NCBI RefSeq assembly: GCF_000186865.1
Contig: NW_008705564.1
Location: 53,854 to 117,853, forward strand
Direction: 5' to 3'
Origin: Aureococcus anophagefferens
Taxonomy: Eukaryota; Sar; Pelagophyceae; Pelagomonadales; Pelagomonadaceae
DNA: 64,000 nt
The first letter of the stretch is position 1. Every line of letters starts with the position of its first letter. The notes under the pieces are model-generated. The model searched no databases. It was not told where the DNA came from and worked only from the letters and a program-made list of their open reading frames with translations. The position numbers and the translations under genes were made by a program. Positions 1 to 9,557 of the stretch are shown piece after piece.

Positions 1-81
1 CCGCGTTCGACGCCGCGGAGCTCTTCGCGCGGCGCCCGCGTCCGGCCATCGTTTTCTCGTCTTCGACGTTGGGCGCCGTAG

Positions 82-228
82 GTGCGACCGGACAACGACC
101 CGGCGATCTACCTCTACCGCAAGCACGGCTTCACGCGCGCGGCGGTGCTGCGGGACTTCTACGGCGAGGGCCAGCCCGCGGTGCGCATGGAGAAGGCGCT
201 CGCTCCAGCGGGTGGGGAGCGACGGTGA
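82..228 (+). CDS. GNAT-family N-acetyltransferase, C-terminal exon (partial)
   Basis: The last 48 codons of a gene that enters from the left edge. The frame reads LYRKHGF near its start, which is the usual GNAT motif B/alpha-4 signature (xxLYxKxGF) that closes the acetyl-CoA pocket. It then runs through a short beta strand to a stop at 226-228. The same frame has an in-frame stop at 79-81, and a TAG lies directly before base 82, so the exon start at 82 is inferred as a 3' splice site and bases 1-81 are at least partly intron. No donor can be fixed because the upstream exon is outside the window or unclear. Members of the family transfer acetyl groups to protein N-termini or small amines; the substrate cannot be told from this fragment. 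Confidence 0.6.
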   Translation: MRPDNDPAIYLYRKHGFTRAAVLRDFYGEGQPAVRMEKALAPAGGERR

Positions 229-273
229 TACCATAGACGAAGCGACAATTAGCAAAGGAACATACAAAGGGGC

Positions 274-3186
274 CTAGGCGCGGCGCGTCGGCCTCGCAGC
301 GTGCGTGGCCTTCGCGTCGTCGTCCGAAGACGCGTTCCGCGGCGGGTCGATGGTCTCCATGGGCGGCACGGCGGCCTCGTCGTCGGTCACGGGCCCGAAG
401 CCGTCGGGCATGGACACGGGCGCGAGCGTGAACGCCTCCTCGCCGATCTGCGCCGAGATGATGAACGCGTCGTCGAGCGCGAAGAGGAACAGGTCCTTCT
501 CGCCGTTCCAGAGCGCGTCGTTGCCCGCCACGACGGAGTCGTGGATGCGCGGCAGGTTGTTCGCGCCGCCGTGGACGGCGCCGTAGGTGCCGAGGTAGAT
601 GCCGCCGCCGCTGTAGCGCGCGCGGTTGCCGACGACGCGCGACCCGTCGAGCGTGAACGTCGTCGAGCCGTCGCCGCCGATGGCGCCGCCGGCGTCGATG
701 GCGAAGTTGTGCTCGAAGACGGACCGGGAGAAGGTCGGCGACGACGTGTAGTCCATGTAGGCCGCGCCGCCCTTGCCCGCCGCGTTGCGCCAGAAGGTGC
801 AGCGGTCGCAGAGCGTGTACGTGTAGGCGTCGTTGGCCATGGCGCCGCCGCGCTCGCTCGCGAAGTTGCCAACGAAGGCGACGTTCTTGAACGTCGGCGA
901 CGACCGGTTCGTGCCCGGCAGCGCGGGCGCCGCGTAGTCGTTTTCGAGGATGTTGTAGACGGCGCCGCCCTTGCCGCCGCGGTTGCTCGCGAAGAGCACG
1001 TTCTCGACCCAGGGCGACGCGTAGTAGTTGAGCAGGCCGCCGCCGCAGGCGTCGTTGGCGTCGCCCGAGAGCTCGACGGCCATCTGGTCGTCCGTGCCCT
1101 CGGCGTCGCCGCCGAAGTCGAGCGAGGGCGTCGCGGGCTGCGCGCCGACGTCGTCGCCGTCCAGGGCGAGCGCGTCGTCGCCGGGCGTCTCGACGGACCC
1201 CGGGTCGTCCATGACTTCGGCGCCCGGGTCGTCCGCGACCGCGGCGACGTCGTCGTCGTCGTACGTGTCGTCGTCGGACCCCGACGCGCGGCCGTCGCGG
1301 ACGACGAAGCCGTCGAGGCGCGTGTCGTTGGCGCCCGTCACGACGTGGAGCGCGTGCAGGCCGCCGCCGAGGTCGCCCGAGAGCACGCTGAGCCGCGCGG
1401 CCCAGTCGCGATCGTCGCGCACGCTTTCGGACCCGGCGAAGCCGCCGTAGACGCGGACGCCGTCGGCGAGGGCGAAGGACGCGTCCTGGGGCTTCGCGCA
1501 GCCCGGGTCGTCGGCGCATTTCGGCGCGTAGACGCCCGCGGCGACCCAGACCTCCGCGAAGTCGAGGCCCGCGGCGACGGCCGCCGCGGCGGAGTCGATG
1601 CCCTTCTGGAGGTTGGCGTAGGCCTCGTCCCAGGACGACCCGTCGGCGGCCGTCGCCGTCGAGCGGACGTCCACGTAGACGACGACGGACGCGTTGGGCC
1701 CGCCGCCCGCGGCCGCGGCGTCGAGGCGCCAGCCGCTTTCGCGCGCGGCGTCGCGCTCGCGCCAGAGGCGCGTGAGCGCCCGCAGCTCCGTCGCGTTGCC
1801 CGCGGCGTCGGCGAAGCGCTTGCCGCTCAGCGTGTCCGCGTCGGCCTCGAGCTCCAGGATGTCGTCGGGCGCGTTGCCCTCGAAGACGCCCGACTCGAAC
1901 GCGTCCGAGAGCGCCGAGTCCGTCGTCCCCGAGATCGACGCGAGGCCGCCGCCCGCCGACGCGTTGTTCTTGATGAAGGTGCAGGTGGCGAAGGTCGACG
2001 TCGCCTGGTTGTAGTCCAGCGACGCGCCGCCGTAGAGCCGCGCGGCGTTGCCGCGGAACGTCGACCCCGAGACGACGTGGCCCGTGGAGCCGATGCGCGC
2101 GGCGCGGTTGTCCGCGAAGAGCGCCCCGCCCAGGTAGGCCCGGTTGTGCTCGAAGGTGCAGTCCTTGACGGACACCCAGGACCCGTAGTCCGCGAAGAGC
2201 GCGCCGCCGCGCCGCGACGCGTAGTTGTTGGAAAACACGCACGTGTCGTACGTCGCGTTCGCGCCGTCCGTGTTCAGCGCGACGCCGCCGCCCCCCCCGA
2301 AATAGGGCGTGCCCACGGCCGTGTTGTTGACGAAGTGGCAGTTGTAGAACACGGAGCTCGACCAGATCCATCCGAACGCCGCGCCGCCGGACACGGCGCG
2401 GTTGTCGACGAACATCGTGTTGTGCACGCGCATGGACGTGCGCTCCACGGCGTAGAACCCGCCCCCGAAGCCGTCGAGGCCCGGGCCGTCGGCGAGGCCC
2501 CGCGTGACGACGAACCCGTCCAGCGACGCCCAGTGCGCCGCGGTGACGACGTGGTACGCGCGCCGCGCGCTCGACCGCGCGCGCGTGCCGCCGTTGAGGA
2601 TCGTGTCGTCGTCGTCTTCCACAGCCTCCGCGGCCCCGCCTAAATCGCCCGTGAGCACCGTGCGGTACGCCGCGTAGTCGCGCTCCGCGCGGAGCTCCTC
2701 GTTGCCGCGGAAGCCGCCGTAGACCTCGACGCCCTCGCGCATGCGGAACGTCGCGTTGCGCGACCCGCCCAGGGGCGCGTAGACGCCGTGGGCGACCCAG
2801 ATCTCGTCGCCGTAGGACGCGGCGTCGAGCGCCGTGCCGAGGTGCGCGAACGCGGACGCCCAGCAGAAGCCCGTGGGGCCGTCGACGTCGACGGCGGAGT
2901 CGACGTACCAGACGTTGCGGAAGCAGTCGCAGTCCGCGCAGGCCGCCGCCTTGGCCGCGTTCTCCGCCTTCGTCGTCGGCGCCAGCGTCACGCTCCCGCC
3001 GTCGTCGGGCGGCGCGCCGTCGAAGGCGGCGTACAGCGCGGCGGAGGCGGCGGAACGCGCCGCGGGCAGGCCGACGCAGGCCGCCGCGGCGACGAGCAGG
3101 CCGGCGACGCCGAGTCGCCGCTTCGTGGGAGCCGCATCGACGCCGGACGGCCCCGCCTCCTCGTCGGGGATGGCGGCGTACTCCAT
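274..3186 (-). CDS. Beta-helix (PMP-repeat-like) secreted or anchored protein
   Basis: A 970-aa protein. The ATG at 3186 is chosen because a short basic cytosolic tail (TKRR) is followed by one hydrophobic segment (residues about 30-55), giving a signal anchor. The rest consists of two modules, each starting with a YVD block and passing through an IWVA(A/H)GVYAP strand, a VYGGF turn and a (L/T)SGDLGG-type segment. Many short repeats follow, pairing GGA(L/A/V) with FxxN, such as FRGN, FEHN and FASN. GGA-x and FxxN repeats are the hallmark of chlamydial polymorphic membrane proteins and related right-handed parallel beta-helices. An acidic Asp-rich linker (about residues 640-690) separates parts of module two. 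It is probably a cell-surface or extracellular adhesin-like protein; the function is inferred from fold only. It is divergent from the TMEM163-like gene, with only 79 bp between the start codons. Confidence 0.8.
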   Translation of the reverse strand: MEYAAIPDEEAGPSGVDAAPTKRRLGVAGLLVAAAACVGLPAARSAASAALYAAFDGAPPDDGGSVTLAPTTKAENAAKAAACADCDCFRNVWYVDSAVDVDGPTGFCWASAFAHLGTALDAASYGDEIWVAHGVYAPLGGSRNATFRMREGVEVYGGFRGNEELRAERDYAAYRTVLTGDLGGAAEAVEDDDDTILNGGTRARSSARRAYHVVTAAHWASLDGFVVTRGLADGPGLDGFGGGFYAVERTSMRVHNTMFVDNRAVSGGAAFGWIWSSSVFYNCHFVNNTAVGTPYFGGGGGVALNTDGANATYDTCVFSNNYASRRGGALFADYGSWVSVKDCTFEHNRAYLGGALFADNRAARIGSTGHVVSGSTFRGNAARLYGGASLDYNQATSTFATCTFIKNNASAGGGLASISGTTDSALSDAFESGVFEGNAPDDILELEADADTLSGKRFADAAGNATELRALTRLWRERDAARESGWRLDAAAAGGGPNASVVVYVDVRSTATAADGSSWDEAYANLQKGIDSAAAAVAAGLDFAEVWVAAGVYAPKCADDPGCAKPQDASFALADGVRVYGGFAGSESVRDDRDWAARLSVLSGDLGGGLHALHVVTGANDTRLDGFVVRDGRASGSDDDTYDDDDVAAVADDPGAEVMDDPGSVETPGDDALALDGDDVGAQPATPSLDFGGDAEGTDDQMAVELSGDANDACGGGLLNYYASPWVENVLFASNRGGKGGAVYNILENDYAAPALPGTNRSSPTFKNVAFVGNFASERGGAMANDAYTYTLCDRCTFWRNAAGKGGAAYMDYTSSPTFSRSVFEHNFAIDAGGAIGGDGSTTFTLDGSRVVGNRARYSGGGIYLGTYGAVHGGANNLPRIHDSVVAGNDALWNGEKDLFLFALDDAFIISAQIGEEAFTLAPVSMPDGFGPVTDDEAAVPPMETIDPPRNASSDDDAKATHAARPTRRA

Positions 3187-3265
3187 CGGGCAGCCCTGGA
3201 CACACCTCACCGAAATCTTTACAGTGTCTTCACCTTCGGCGCCTCACCTCGGCTGCCCCAACATT

Positions 3266-4126
3266 ATGGCGGTCTACGACGGTGATGACGACCGTCGACC
3301 GTTCCTGTCGTCGCCGTCCAAGGCGCGGCACGGGTCGCGGGACGCGAACAAGGCCGACGCCGACGCCGACGCGACGCGCGAGGCCTTTTTTATCTCCGTC
3401 ATCTCCGTGCTCTGCACGTCGGTGTCGAGCCTCGTGGGCCTGGGCCTCTTCTTCAACGCCGGGTCGACGGCCATGCTCGGCTTCGCCCTCGTGAACATCG
3501 TCGACACCATCGGCTCGCTGCTCATGCTCTGGCGCTTCGAGGGCGGCGGCGACGCCGTGCCCCACGCCGTCCTCGAGGCGCGCGAGGATCGGTCGCAGGT
3601 CGGCCTCGCGGCCATGTTCGTCGTCCTGGGCCTCGTGATCATCTGCGACTCCGCCTACCACTACCTCCAGGACGACCGGCCCACGGAGATCCGCATCCTC
3701 ATCTCCACGGGGCTCTCGACGTGCGCGACGTCGTCCGCGATCGGGCTCTACAAGCTCACGGTCGCGGAGCGCACGGACAGCGACGCGCTCTACATGGACG
3801 GCGTCTGCAGCCTCAACGGCGCCCTGCTGTCCTTCTCCGCGGCGGCGGCGGCGATCCTCTTCAAGTGCGTGCCCCGGTTCTGGTGGAGCGATTTGGTCGT
3901 ATCCTGCGCGTGCGCGCTCTGGCTCATCTTCTACGGCGCGGCCGTGCTCAGCCGCTTCAAGCGGCGCAGGTGGTGGAGCCCGGCCTTCTGGGCCGTCGAG
4001 GCCGACGACGGCGCGCGCGGCGGGACCGCGGTCGCGCCGGGCGAGTTCTACCCGGGCCCGAGCACGCCGGACTCCGTCGACCGCAAGACGCGGGGGCAGC
4101 ACTGCCGCGAGGGCGCCTGGTCGTGA
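3266..4126 (+). CDS. TMEM163/CDF-like multipass membrane protein
   Basis: A 286-aa protein starting at the first ATG after the divergent promoter. About six hydrophobic segments are visible (roughly residues 35-60, 68-88, 108-130, 140-160, 185-205 and 215-235). The second pair carries the pattern NAGSTAMLGF...D...LLMLWRF, which resembles the cation-diffusion-facilitator superfamily and especially TMEM163, a Zn-binding efflux protein of similar size (about 290 aa). A later ALYMDGVCSLNGA segment matches the second CDF half. The C-terminal 45 residues are hydrophilic. Zn or other divalent-metal transport is inferred from family resemblance. The classical CDF HxxxD site is not clear, so the metal specificity is unknown. 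Confidence 0.6.
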   Translation: MAVYDGDDDRRPFLSSPSKARHGSRDANKADADADATREAFFISVISVLCTSVSSLVGLGLFFNAGSTAMLGFALVNIVDTIGSLLMLWRFEGGGDAVPHAVLEAREDRSQVGLAAMFVVLGLVIICDSAYHYLQDDRPTEIRILISTGLSTCATSSAIGLYKLTVAERTDSDALYMDGVCSLNGALLSFSAAAAAILFKCVPRFWWSDLVVSCACALWLIFYGAAVLSRFKRRRWWSPAFWAVEADDGARGGTAVAPGEFYPGPSTPDSVDRKTRGQHCREGAWS

Positions 4127-4244
4127 TAGAGCGGGGGTTGTTTGTGTGTGTTTGGACGGTGGGGAATCCTTGCAGCGGTAGTTGAAGCGCAGGGGTCTCC
4201 GCAGCGGCGCTTGAAGCGAATGGTGCACACTTGTTGCGCCGCGG

Positions 4245-4321
4245 ACTTCAAGTTGAGAGATCGAGCGCAAGGATGGGCTACAAGTTGAGATCGAGGGCAA
4301 AAAAGATGGGCTACAAGTTGC
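4245..4321 (+). repeat. 33-bp tandem repeat spanning the start codon of the kinase-epimerase gene
   Basis: Two and a half imperfect copies of a 30-33 bp unit. Each contains (C/A)AAGTTGAGA...GATCGAG(C/G)GCAA followed by an ATGGGCTACAAG block. The duplication creates two in-frame candidate starts (4273 and 4306), both encoding MGYKL. Confidence 0.75.
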
Positions 4322-6768
4322 CACCGATTCTGCTCTACCTGCTAGCCATAGCGCCAGCAACGCGCGCGCTCCCGTCCTTCTTCAAGCGCGAATCGAAGCC
4401 GCGGCTCGCCGTCGCCGTGGACGTGGGCACGGAGTCGCTGCGCGTCGCCGTCTTCGACGAGGACGGCGTCGTCGTCGGCTCGGCGACGGAGGCGCACGAG
4501 ACGTTCTACCCGGCGCCGGGCCGGGCGGAGCAGGTGCCCGACGCGTGGTGGCACAACCTCGGCGTCGCGTGCAAGCGGGCCGTCGGCGACCGCGCGGCGG
4601 ACGTCGCGTCGCTGTGCCTCGCGACGACGTCGTGCACCGTCGTCGCGTGCGACGCGGCCGGCGCGCCGCTGCGCGACTGCCTGCTCTGGATGGACGCGCG
4701 GTCCGCGACCGAGGCCGAGGACATCCTCGAGATGGGCGCGGGGGACCCCGCGTTACGGGTCAACTCCGGCGGCGCGGGCCCCATAAGCGCGGAGTGGATG
4801 CTGCCCAAGGCGCTCTGGCTCAAGCGCCACGAGCCCGAGACCTGGGACAACGCGGCCGTCGTCTGCGAGTGCCAGGACTGGCTCAACTTCAAGCTCACGG
4901 GCGGCTGGGCCGCGGGCGGGTCGAACGTCGCGACGCGGTGGCACTGCGACGGCGCTGTGGCCGTCGCGGAGCCGCCGCGAGCCGCGGGGCCCTTCCGGCC
5001 CTTCGGCGGGCGGCCGTCGGCGCTCTTAGCGAAAATCGGCCTCGCGGATCTGGAGGACAAGTGGCCCATGCGCTGCGTCGCGACGGGCGCCGCCGTCGGC
5101 ACGTTGACCAAGGCCGCGGCCGCGCACCTCGGCCTGCCGCGGTCCGTCGTCGTCGCCCAGGGCGGCGCCGACGCCTTCGTGGGCATCGTCGGCGCCGGCT
5201 GCGCGACGGCCAGGGGCGGCGTCGTCGTCGTGACGGGGTCGTCGCACCTGCACCTCGCGTGCGGGCCCCTGCGCGACGCCGAGGCCACGCGGGGCGCGCC
5301 GAGCTGCTGGGGCGGCTACCGGGGCGCGCCCCTGCCGTCGCTGACGCTCGCCGAGGGCGGCCAGTCGTCGACGGGCAGCGCGCTGCGCCTCGCGAGCCGC
5401 CTTTTAGGGGACGACGACCTCAAAGCGCTCGACGAGCTCGCGGACGGCGTGCCCGTCGGCTGCGAGGGTTTATCAGCTTTGGAGACGCTCCAGGGCGCGC
5501 GGACGCCCGTCTGCGACCCCCACGCGCGCGGCGCGCTGGTGGGCCTGAGCCTGGCGCACGGCAAGGCGCACGTCTGGCGCGCGGCGCTGGAAGCGGTATG
5601 CCTCGGCACGCGGAACTCCCTCGAGGGCCTGAGCAGGGCCTTGAAGGACGACGGCGACGACGACGACGCGCCGCTCCACGTCTGCGGCGGCGCGACGAAG
5701 TCCGAGATCTTCCTCCAGATGCACGCGGACGCGTGCGGCCGCGCGGTCGTCGTCGGCGAGAACCCGGACGCGCCGCTCCTCGGCGCGGCGGTCCTCGCCT
5801 TCGCGGCCCTGGACCGCGCGGCGCGGCCGAAGCTCGACGTCGAGCGGGCCGTCGAGTCGCGGGTGAAGCGCATGGTCCGCCCGAAGACGCGCCTCGAGCC
5901 GCGGCCGTACCAGTCCGCGGCCTTCGACCGGCTGGACCGGCGCGTGCGGTCGCGCCTCGCCCCCGCCGTCGCGCCGATCTCGCGCGCCTGCGCGGACCTC
6001 GCGGCCGCCGAGGTCCCCGCCGACGATCGGCCGCGGCCGCCGCGGAAGGACCTGCCCGGCGGTCTGAGACCCGTCGTCGCGCCGTCGCTGCTCGCCGCGG
6101 ACCCGGCGAATTTGGCCGACGCGGCGCGCGCGGCGCTGAGCGCCGGCGCGACGTGGCTCCACGTCGACGTCTTCGACGGCTCCAAGGCCTGCGGCGGCGC
6201 GCTCTCGAACATGGGGCCGGGCACCGTGTCCGCGCTGCGCGCGGCGCTGGGGCCGGACGCGTTCCTCGACGTCCACGCGGGCGTGCGGCATTTGGACGTC
6301 GAGGCCTACCGGGACGCGTCGCAGCTCACGTTCCAGTTCGAGGCCGTCGACGAGCCCGTGGCCGCGTGCAAGCAGATCCGCGCGCTCGGGCTCCGCGCGG
6401 GCGTCTGCGTCGCACCGGCCACGCCCGCGGACGCGCTCGACCCGCTCCTCGACGCGGGCCTCGTGGACCTCGTGGACGTGCTCTTCGTCGAGCCGGGCCG
6501 CGGCGGCCAGGACTTCAACGAGGACTGCCTCGAGAAGCTACGGCACGTCCGCGCGCGCGCGCCGGGCGTGGACCTCATGGCCGACGGCGGCATCCACGAG
6601 ACGACGGCCTACCTCGCCGCCGCCGCGGGGGCCAACGTCCTCGTCGCGGGCACGTTCTGCTTCCGCGACCGCGGCCGCCACCTCGAGGCGGCCGTCGACG
6701 CGCTCCACGCGGCCCTCGCGGAGGGCGCGGGCCACGCGCACGTCGACCAGCAGCGGAACATCATGTAA
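4273..6768 (+). CDS. FGGY pentulose kinase fused to ribulose-phosphate 3-epimerase
   Basis: An 831-aa protein with two catalytic halves. Residues about 40-560 are an FGGY carbohydrate kinase: the phosphate-1 motif VDVGTESLRVAVFD, the central GPISAEWMLPKALWLKR block, a CQDWLNFKLTG segment, and the actin-fold GGADAF and TGSSHLH motifs. Residues about 597-820 are ribulose-phosphate 3-epimerase: VAPSLLAAD, HVDVFDG, DVHAG, the phosphate-binding VEPGRGGQDF, and ADGGIH with the second catalytic Asp. The kinase would make ribulose-5-phosphate from ribulose (or act on a similar pentulose) and the epimerase would convert it to xylulose-5-phosphate, so the fusion makes pathway sense. The Met at 4306 starts a hydrophobic leader ending ATRA|LPSFF, consistent with secretory or plastid targeting; translation may start at 4273 or 4306. 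Kinase substrate specificity is not proven by the sequence. Confidence 0.85.
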   Translation: MGYKLRSRAKKMGYKLPPILLYLLAIAPATRALPSFFKRESKPRLAVAVDVGTESLRVAVFDEDGVVVGSATEAHETFYPAPGRAEQVPDAWWHNLGVACKRAVGDRAADVASLCLATTSCTVVACDAAGAPLRDCLLWMDARSATEAEDILEMGAGDPALRVNSGGAGPISAEWMLPKALWLKRHEPETWDNAAVVCECQDWLNFKLTGGWAAGGSNVATRWHCDGAVAVAEPPRAAGPFRPFGGRPSALLAKIGLADLEDKWPMRCVATGAAVGTLTKAAAAHLGLPRSVVVAQGGADAFVGIVGAGCATARGGVVVVTGSSHLHLACGPLRDAEATRGAPSCWGGYRGAPLPSLTLAEGGQSSTGSALRLASRLLGDDDLKALDELADGVPVGCEGLSALETLQGARTPVCDPHARGALVGLSLAHGKAHVWRAALEAVCLGTRNSLEGLSRALKDDGDDDDAPLHVCGGATKSEIFLQMHADACGRAVVVGENPDAPLLGAAVLAFAALDRAARPKLDVERAVESRVKRMVRPKTRLEPRPYQSAAFDRLDRRVRSRLAPAVAPISRACADLAAAEVPADDRPRPPRKDLPGGLRPVVAPSLLAADPANLADAARAALSAGATWLHVDVFDGSKACGGALSNMGPGTVSALRAALGPDAFLDVHAGVRHLDVEAYRDASQLTFQFEAVDEPVAACKQIRALGLRAGVCVAPATPADALDPLLDAGLVDLVDVLFVEPGRGGQDFNEDCLEKLRHVRARAPGVDLMADGGIHETTAYLAAAAGANVLVAGTFCFRDRGRHLEAAVDALHAALAEGAGHAHVDQQRNIM

Positions 6769-8073
6769 GAGGGCTATATCGATGAGCCGCGGCGAGGGCT
6801 AGCGATGCTAGCGGCGGTGCGAGGCGCCGGCCGGGCGCGCACCGCGGTACCGCGTTGCATTACTATTTCGTGCCCCCCCTAGACGGGTCCTGGTGCCACC
6901 AGAGAGGCTGCCATCCTGCGCGCGTTGGGGTAAGGTCTGTTGATCCCTGCGGCAGGTGTATACGCTTCGACCTGCAGGGATGCGGCGAGTGTTGTTTCGG
7001 TTTCGCTGGGGACGCTGGATCCGCACTGCACGCCCTTGGCAAGGGACCGTTCGCCAGCTGGTTCTCTTCGGTCGGTAGAACACATAGGTCGACCCGACCG
7101 GCTATTGTCGGATCTAGTTCCGTGCAGCTCACATTGGATTTTTGTTGTTTTGAAAAGTCGATCGCGCGCGGACGCGCGAGTCGAACTTGATCGTTCCGGA
7201 AGAAAAAAAAATTTTGTTTGGGGGAGCTGGTCGCAAGCGACCCGGGCTCGAGGAAGGGGAAGGGGACGGTGGGCGGCGCGTCGGGTCGCCGGTGGGGGAG
7301 CGGCGGGGCGGCGGGATTGGGGGGTGGCCGCTCGCTCAGATGGGGTGCCGCAGCGGCTGCCCTTCACGCGCCGGCGCCCGGCGCCGCGGACAGCGGGGAC
7401 CGGGCGTGTGAATGGCAGTCGCGCGGGATGCGCGGTGCGGGCGCGGCGGGGTTGTCATGGGGGTTCTGTGTCGGACGCGCGCCCCCCCCGTCCGCTAGGC
7501 AGAACCCCCTCCCGCCGCGACACGCTTCGGAGCGGTGAATTTTTCCGTTCCCCCAAAATTTGGCTGGGAGGATATGGTTTGCGATGCGGTATATGTGAAG
7601 CGATTTTAGGGATTATAAGTATTGTTGAGTCGCGCGCGCGCTCCAGGGGAGAACTTTATCATATAGTGAGGTGAGTGTGGAGGGGAAGGAACTGGCACTG
7701 CGCCACTCCCAACACTTACCAATCGTCGGCCGGAACGCAACATTAACTTATTGAAGCTGCGGGCGGAGGCCTCGGAGGCCCTCCGTGACGAGCGCGAGCA
7801 TGTCGCAGCGGCTGGCCGTGCGCGTTCCAGCGGCTTGAATCGCGCGCGTTTGCGTGCCCCCATGACACGGCTGTCGTGCGCATCCAGCGGGAACATCGCA
7901 GGCGCGAGTACGCCGCTGCGGAGAGCGCTAGCCCAGCGCCGCGCGTTTTTTTACAACAAGGCGCTACGAGGCGAGTTGACTCTGTGTAAATTTTAGGCCA
8001 TCAGTGCAGCGCAGGCCCGACTCGAGCATCAGGATCCTCTCGACCAAGACCGGGGGGAACGTCGAGAGCGCAC
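6769..8073. other. Intergenic region without a recognisable gene
   Basis: About 1.3 kb of lower GC than its neighbours. Only short unconvincing open frames are seen. It contains an A-rich then T-rich run near 7200-7216, a G-rich stretch at 7250-7330, and a small inverted repeat near 6943-6985 (CCCTGC...GCAGGG). No tRNA-like or protein-like signal was found by eye. Confidence 0.5.
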
Positions 8074-9489
8074 ATGTCGGCGTGCGGCTACTGCGGCGGC
8101 GACGCGTCCGGCGAGGGCGACTTCCTGCCGTGCTGCGGCAAGCCCATCTGCCAGCCCTGCTTCCTGTCGAGCCACTCGGTCCCGGGGCCGGCGTGCCGCC
8201 TCTGCTCGGCGGTGGTGCCGCACAGCGCGGACGATCTCTTTGAGGCGTACGAGCGCCTCGCGGTCGCGGGCCACGAGCAGGCGGCGCGGCGCGGCCTCCT
8301 GCTCTCGTCGATGCTGCTCGCGAAGGCGCGGCGCGACGGCGACGACGAGGCGGTCCGCTCGCTCCAACAGGTGCAGACCAAGTACTTCCTCCGCGGCACG
8401 AGCGTCCTTCGCCCGGGCGAGAGCGCGCCCCGCGGCCTAGACCAGACGGACCTGTGCGATTATTTCGGGAAGATGGACCTCGACCGGATGGAGGGCCGAT
8501 CGAGCTACGACGTCGAATCCCTCAAGAAGTTCCGCGACGCGCGCGTCCGCGAGAAGGCGACGTCCCAGGCGTGCCCTAAGCGGACCATCACCACGAAGGC
8601 CATCGCCGAAGGGCTCGAGGAGATGTCGGCGACGTCCCAGGCGTGCGTCGTCTGCGAGAAGGCCGGCCGTCTGAAGGTCTGCCAGGGCTGCAAGTGCGTG
8701 TCCTACTGCAGCGCCGAGTGCCAAAAGGCGGACTGGCCCGCGCACAAGAAGTCGTGCAAGATGCTCAAGAGCGCGCGGACGCTCAAGAAGACGGACGTGG
8801 GCCCGGACGCGAGCATCCGGTTACGAAATTACGCCGCGAGCTGCCACTTCCTCCAGGGCCAGCACAAGCTCGAGACGGGCAACCACGCCAAGTCCGCCAA
8901 GTACTACGAGATGGGCTTCGCGCTCGAGCCCGACGACGTCTGCCACGCCTTCATGAACTACGGCCTCGCGCTCCGCGGCCTCGGCCGCCACGCGGAGGCG
9001 AAGCCCTTCCTCGAGCGCGCGTTCGCGCTCGACAAGGACGACGGCCCCGCGTGCTTCAACCTGGCCCAGTACCTCGAGGAGAAGGAGCAGGACACGACGC
9101 GCTCCTGGCCGCTCTACCGCCGCGCGACGGAGGTCGCGCCGACCAAGACGCACGCGCAGGCGTGGTTCGGCCTCGGCATGACCTCGGACCAGCTCGGCAA
9201 GATCGACGAGGCCATCGTCGCCTACAAGCGCTGCCTCGTCCTCGCGCCCATGGGCCCCCAGCCGGCGCGGAACAACATCATCATCCTGCTCAGCAAAGCC
9301 GCCGCGAACGCGGGCGACAACGCGCGCTTCGACGACGCGTTCCGGTACCTCGACGACGCGGAGCGCGTCGTCGCGGAGGGGCTGCGGCTCAACCCGAACG
9401 ACGCGACGATGGCCGTGTTCCGAGACAAGCTCCTCCCCGACATGCGCCGCCCCCTCAAGGTCGCGCGGCGCGAGAGTCGTAAACCCTAG
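8074..9489 (+). CDS. RING-like + MYND zinc finger + TPR protein
   Basis: A 471-aa protein beginning at the first ATG after a short leader. Residues 4-46 form a Cys-rich RING-like finger (CGYC, CCGKPICQPC, CRLC). Residues about 190-226 are a classic MYND finger (CVVCEKAG, CQGCKCVSYCSAECQ, DWPAHKKSC). From about residue 250 to 455 there are four to five TPR-like helix pairs, recognisable by A..Y..G..L.P spacing (YYEMGFALEP, FLERAFALDKDD, AYKRCLVLAP). MYND fingers bind proline-rich ligands and TPRs bind peptides, so it is probably a scaffold or adaptor. A methyltransferase (SET) domain is not seen. A second, unrelated-in-sequence MYND-RING pair lies at 30.7-33.3 kb, suggesting that this architecture is common in the genome. 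Confidence 0.8.
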   Translation: MSACGYCGGDASGEGDFLPCCGKPICQPCFLSSHSVPGPACRLCSAVVPHSADDLFEAYERLAVAGHEQAARRGLLLSSMLLAKARRDGDDEAVRSLQQVQTKYFLRGTSVLRPGESAPRGLDQTDLCDYFGKMDLDRMEGRSSYDVESLKKFRDARVREKATSQACPKRTITTKAIAEGLEEMSATSQACVVCEKAGRLKVCQGCKCVSYCSAECQKADWPAHKKSCKMLKSARTLKKTDVGPDASIRLRNYAASCHFLQGQHKLETGNHAKSAKYYEMGFALEPDDVCHAFMNYGLALRGLGRHAEAKPFLERAFALDKDDGPACFNLAQYLEEKEQDTTRSWPLYRRATEVAPTKTHAQAWFGLGMTSDQLGKIDEAIVAYKRCLVLAPMGPQPARNNIIILLSKAAANAGDNARFDDAFRYLDDAERVVAEGLRLNPNDATMAVFRDKLLPDMRRPLKVARRESRKP

Positions 9490-9557
9490 CTTCACCATCA
9501 ACAACGGAACGAGCTGCACTTCGCGGAGGCGCTATCTAAAACACCTCTGCGTAAACT

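Noticed and set aside
131..3205. Very long minus-strand frame (1,024 codons) and plus-strand frame 301-2643 overlapping the PMP-like gene
   Set aside because: Arg/Ala/Gly-rich translations without domains; they are shadow frames produced by the high GC third positions of the real gene at 274-3186.
6943..6985. Inverted repeat CCCTGC...GCAGGG as a CRISPR or transposon end
   Set aside because: A single short imperfect hairpin with no array, target duplication or transposase; no CRISPR-like regular spacing exists in this eukaryotic window.
8074..8211. N-terminal Cys-rich segment of the MYND/TPR protein as a standard RING
   Set aside because: Only part of the Cys/His ligand series is present, so it is described as RING-like and no ubiquitin-ligase activity is claimed.
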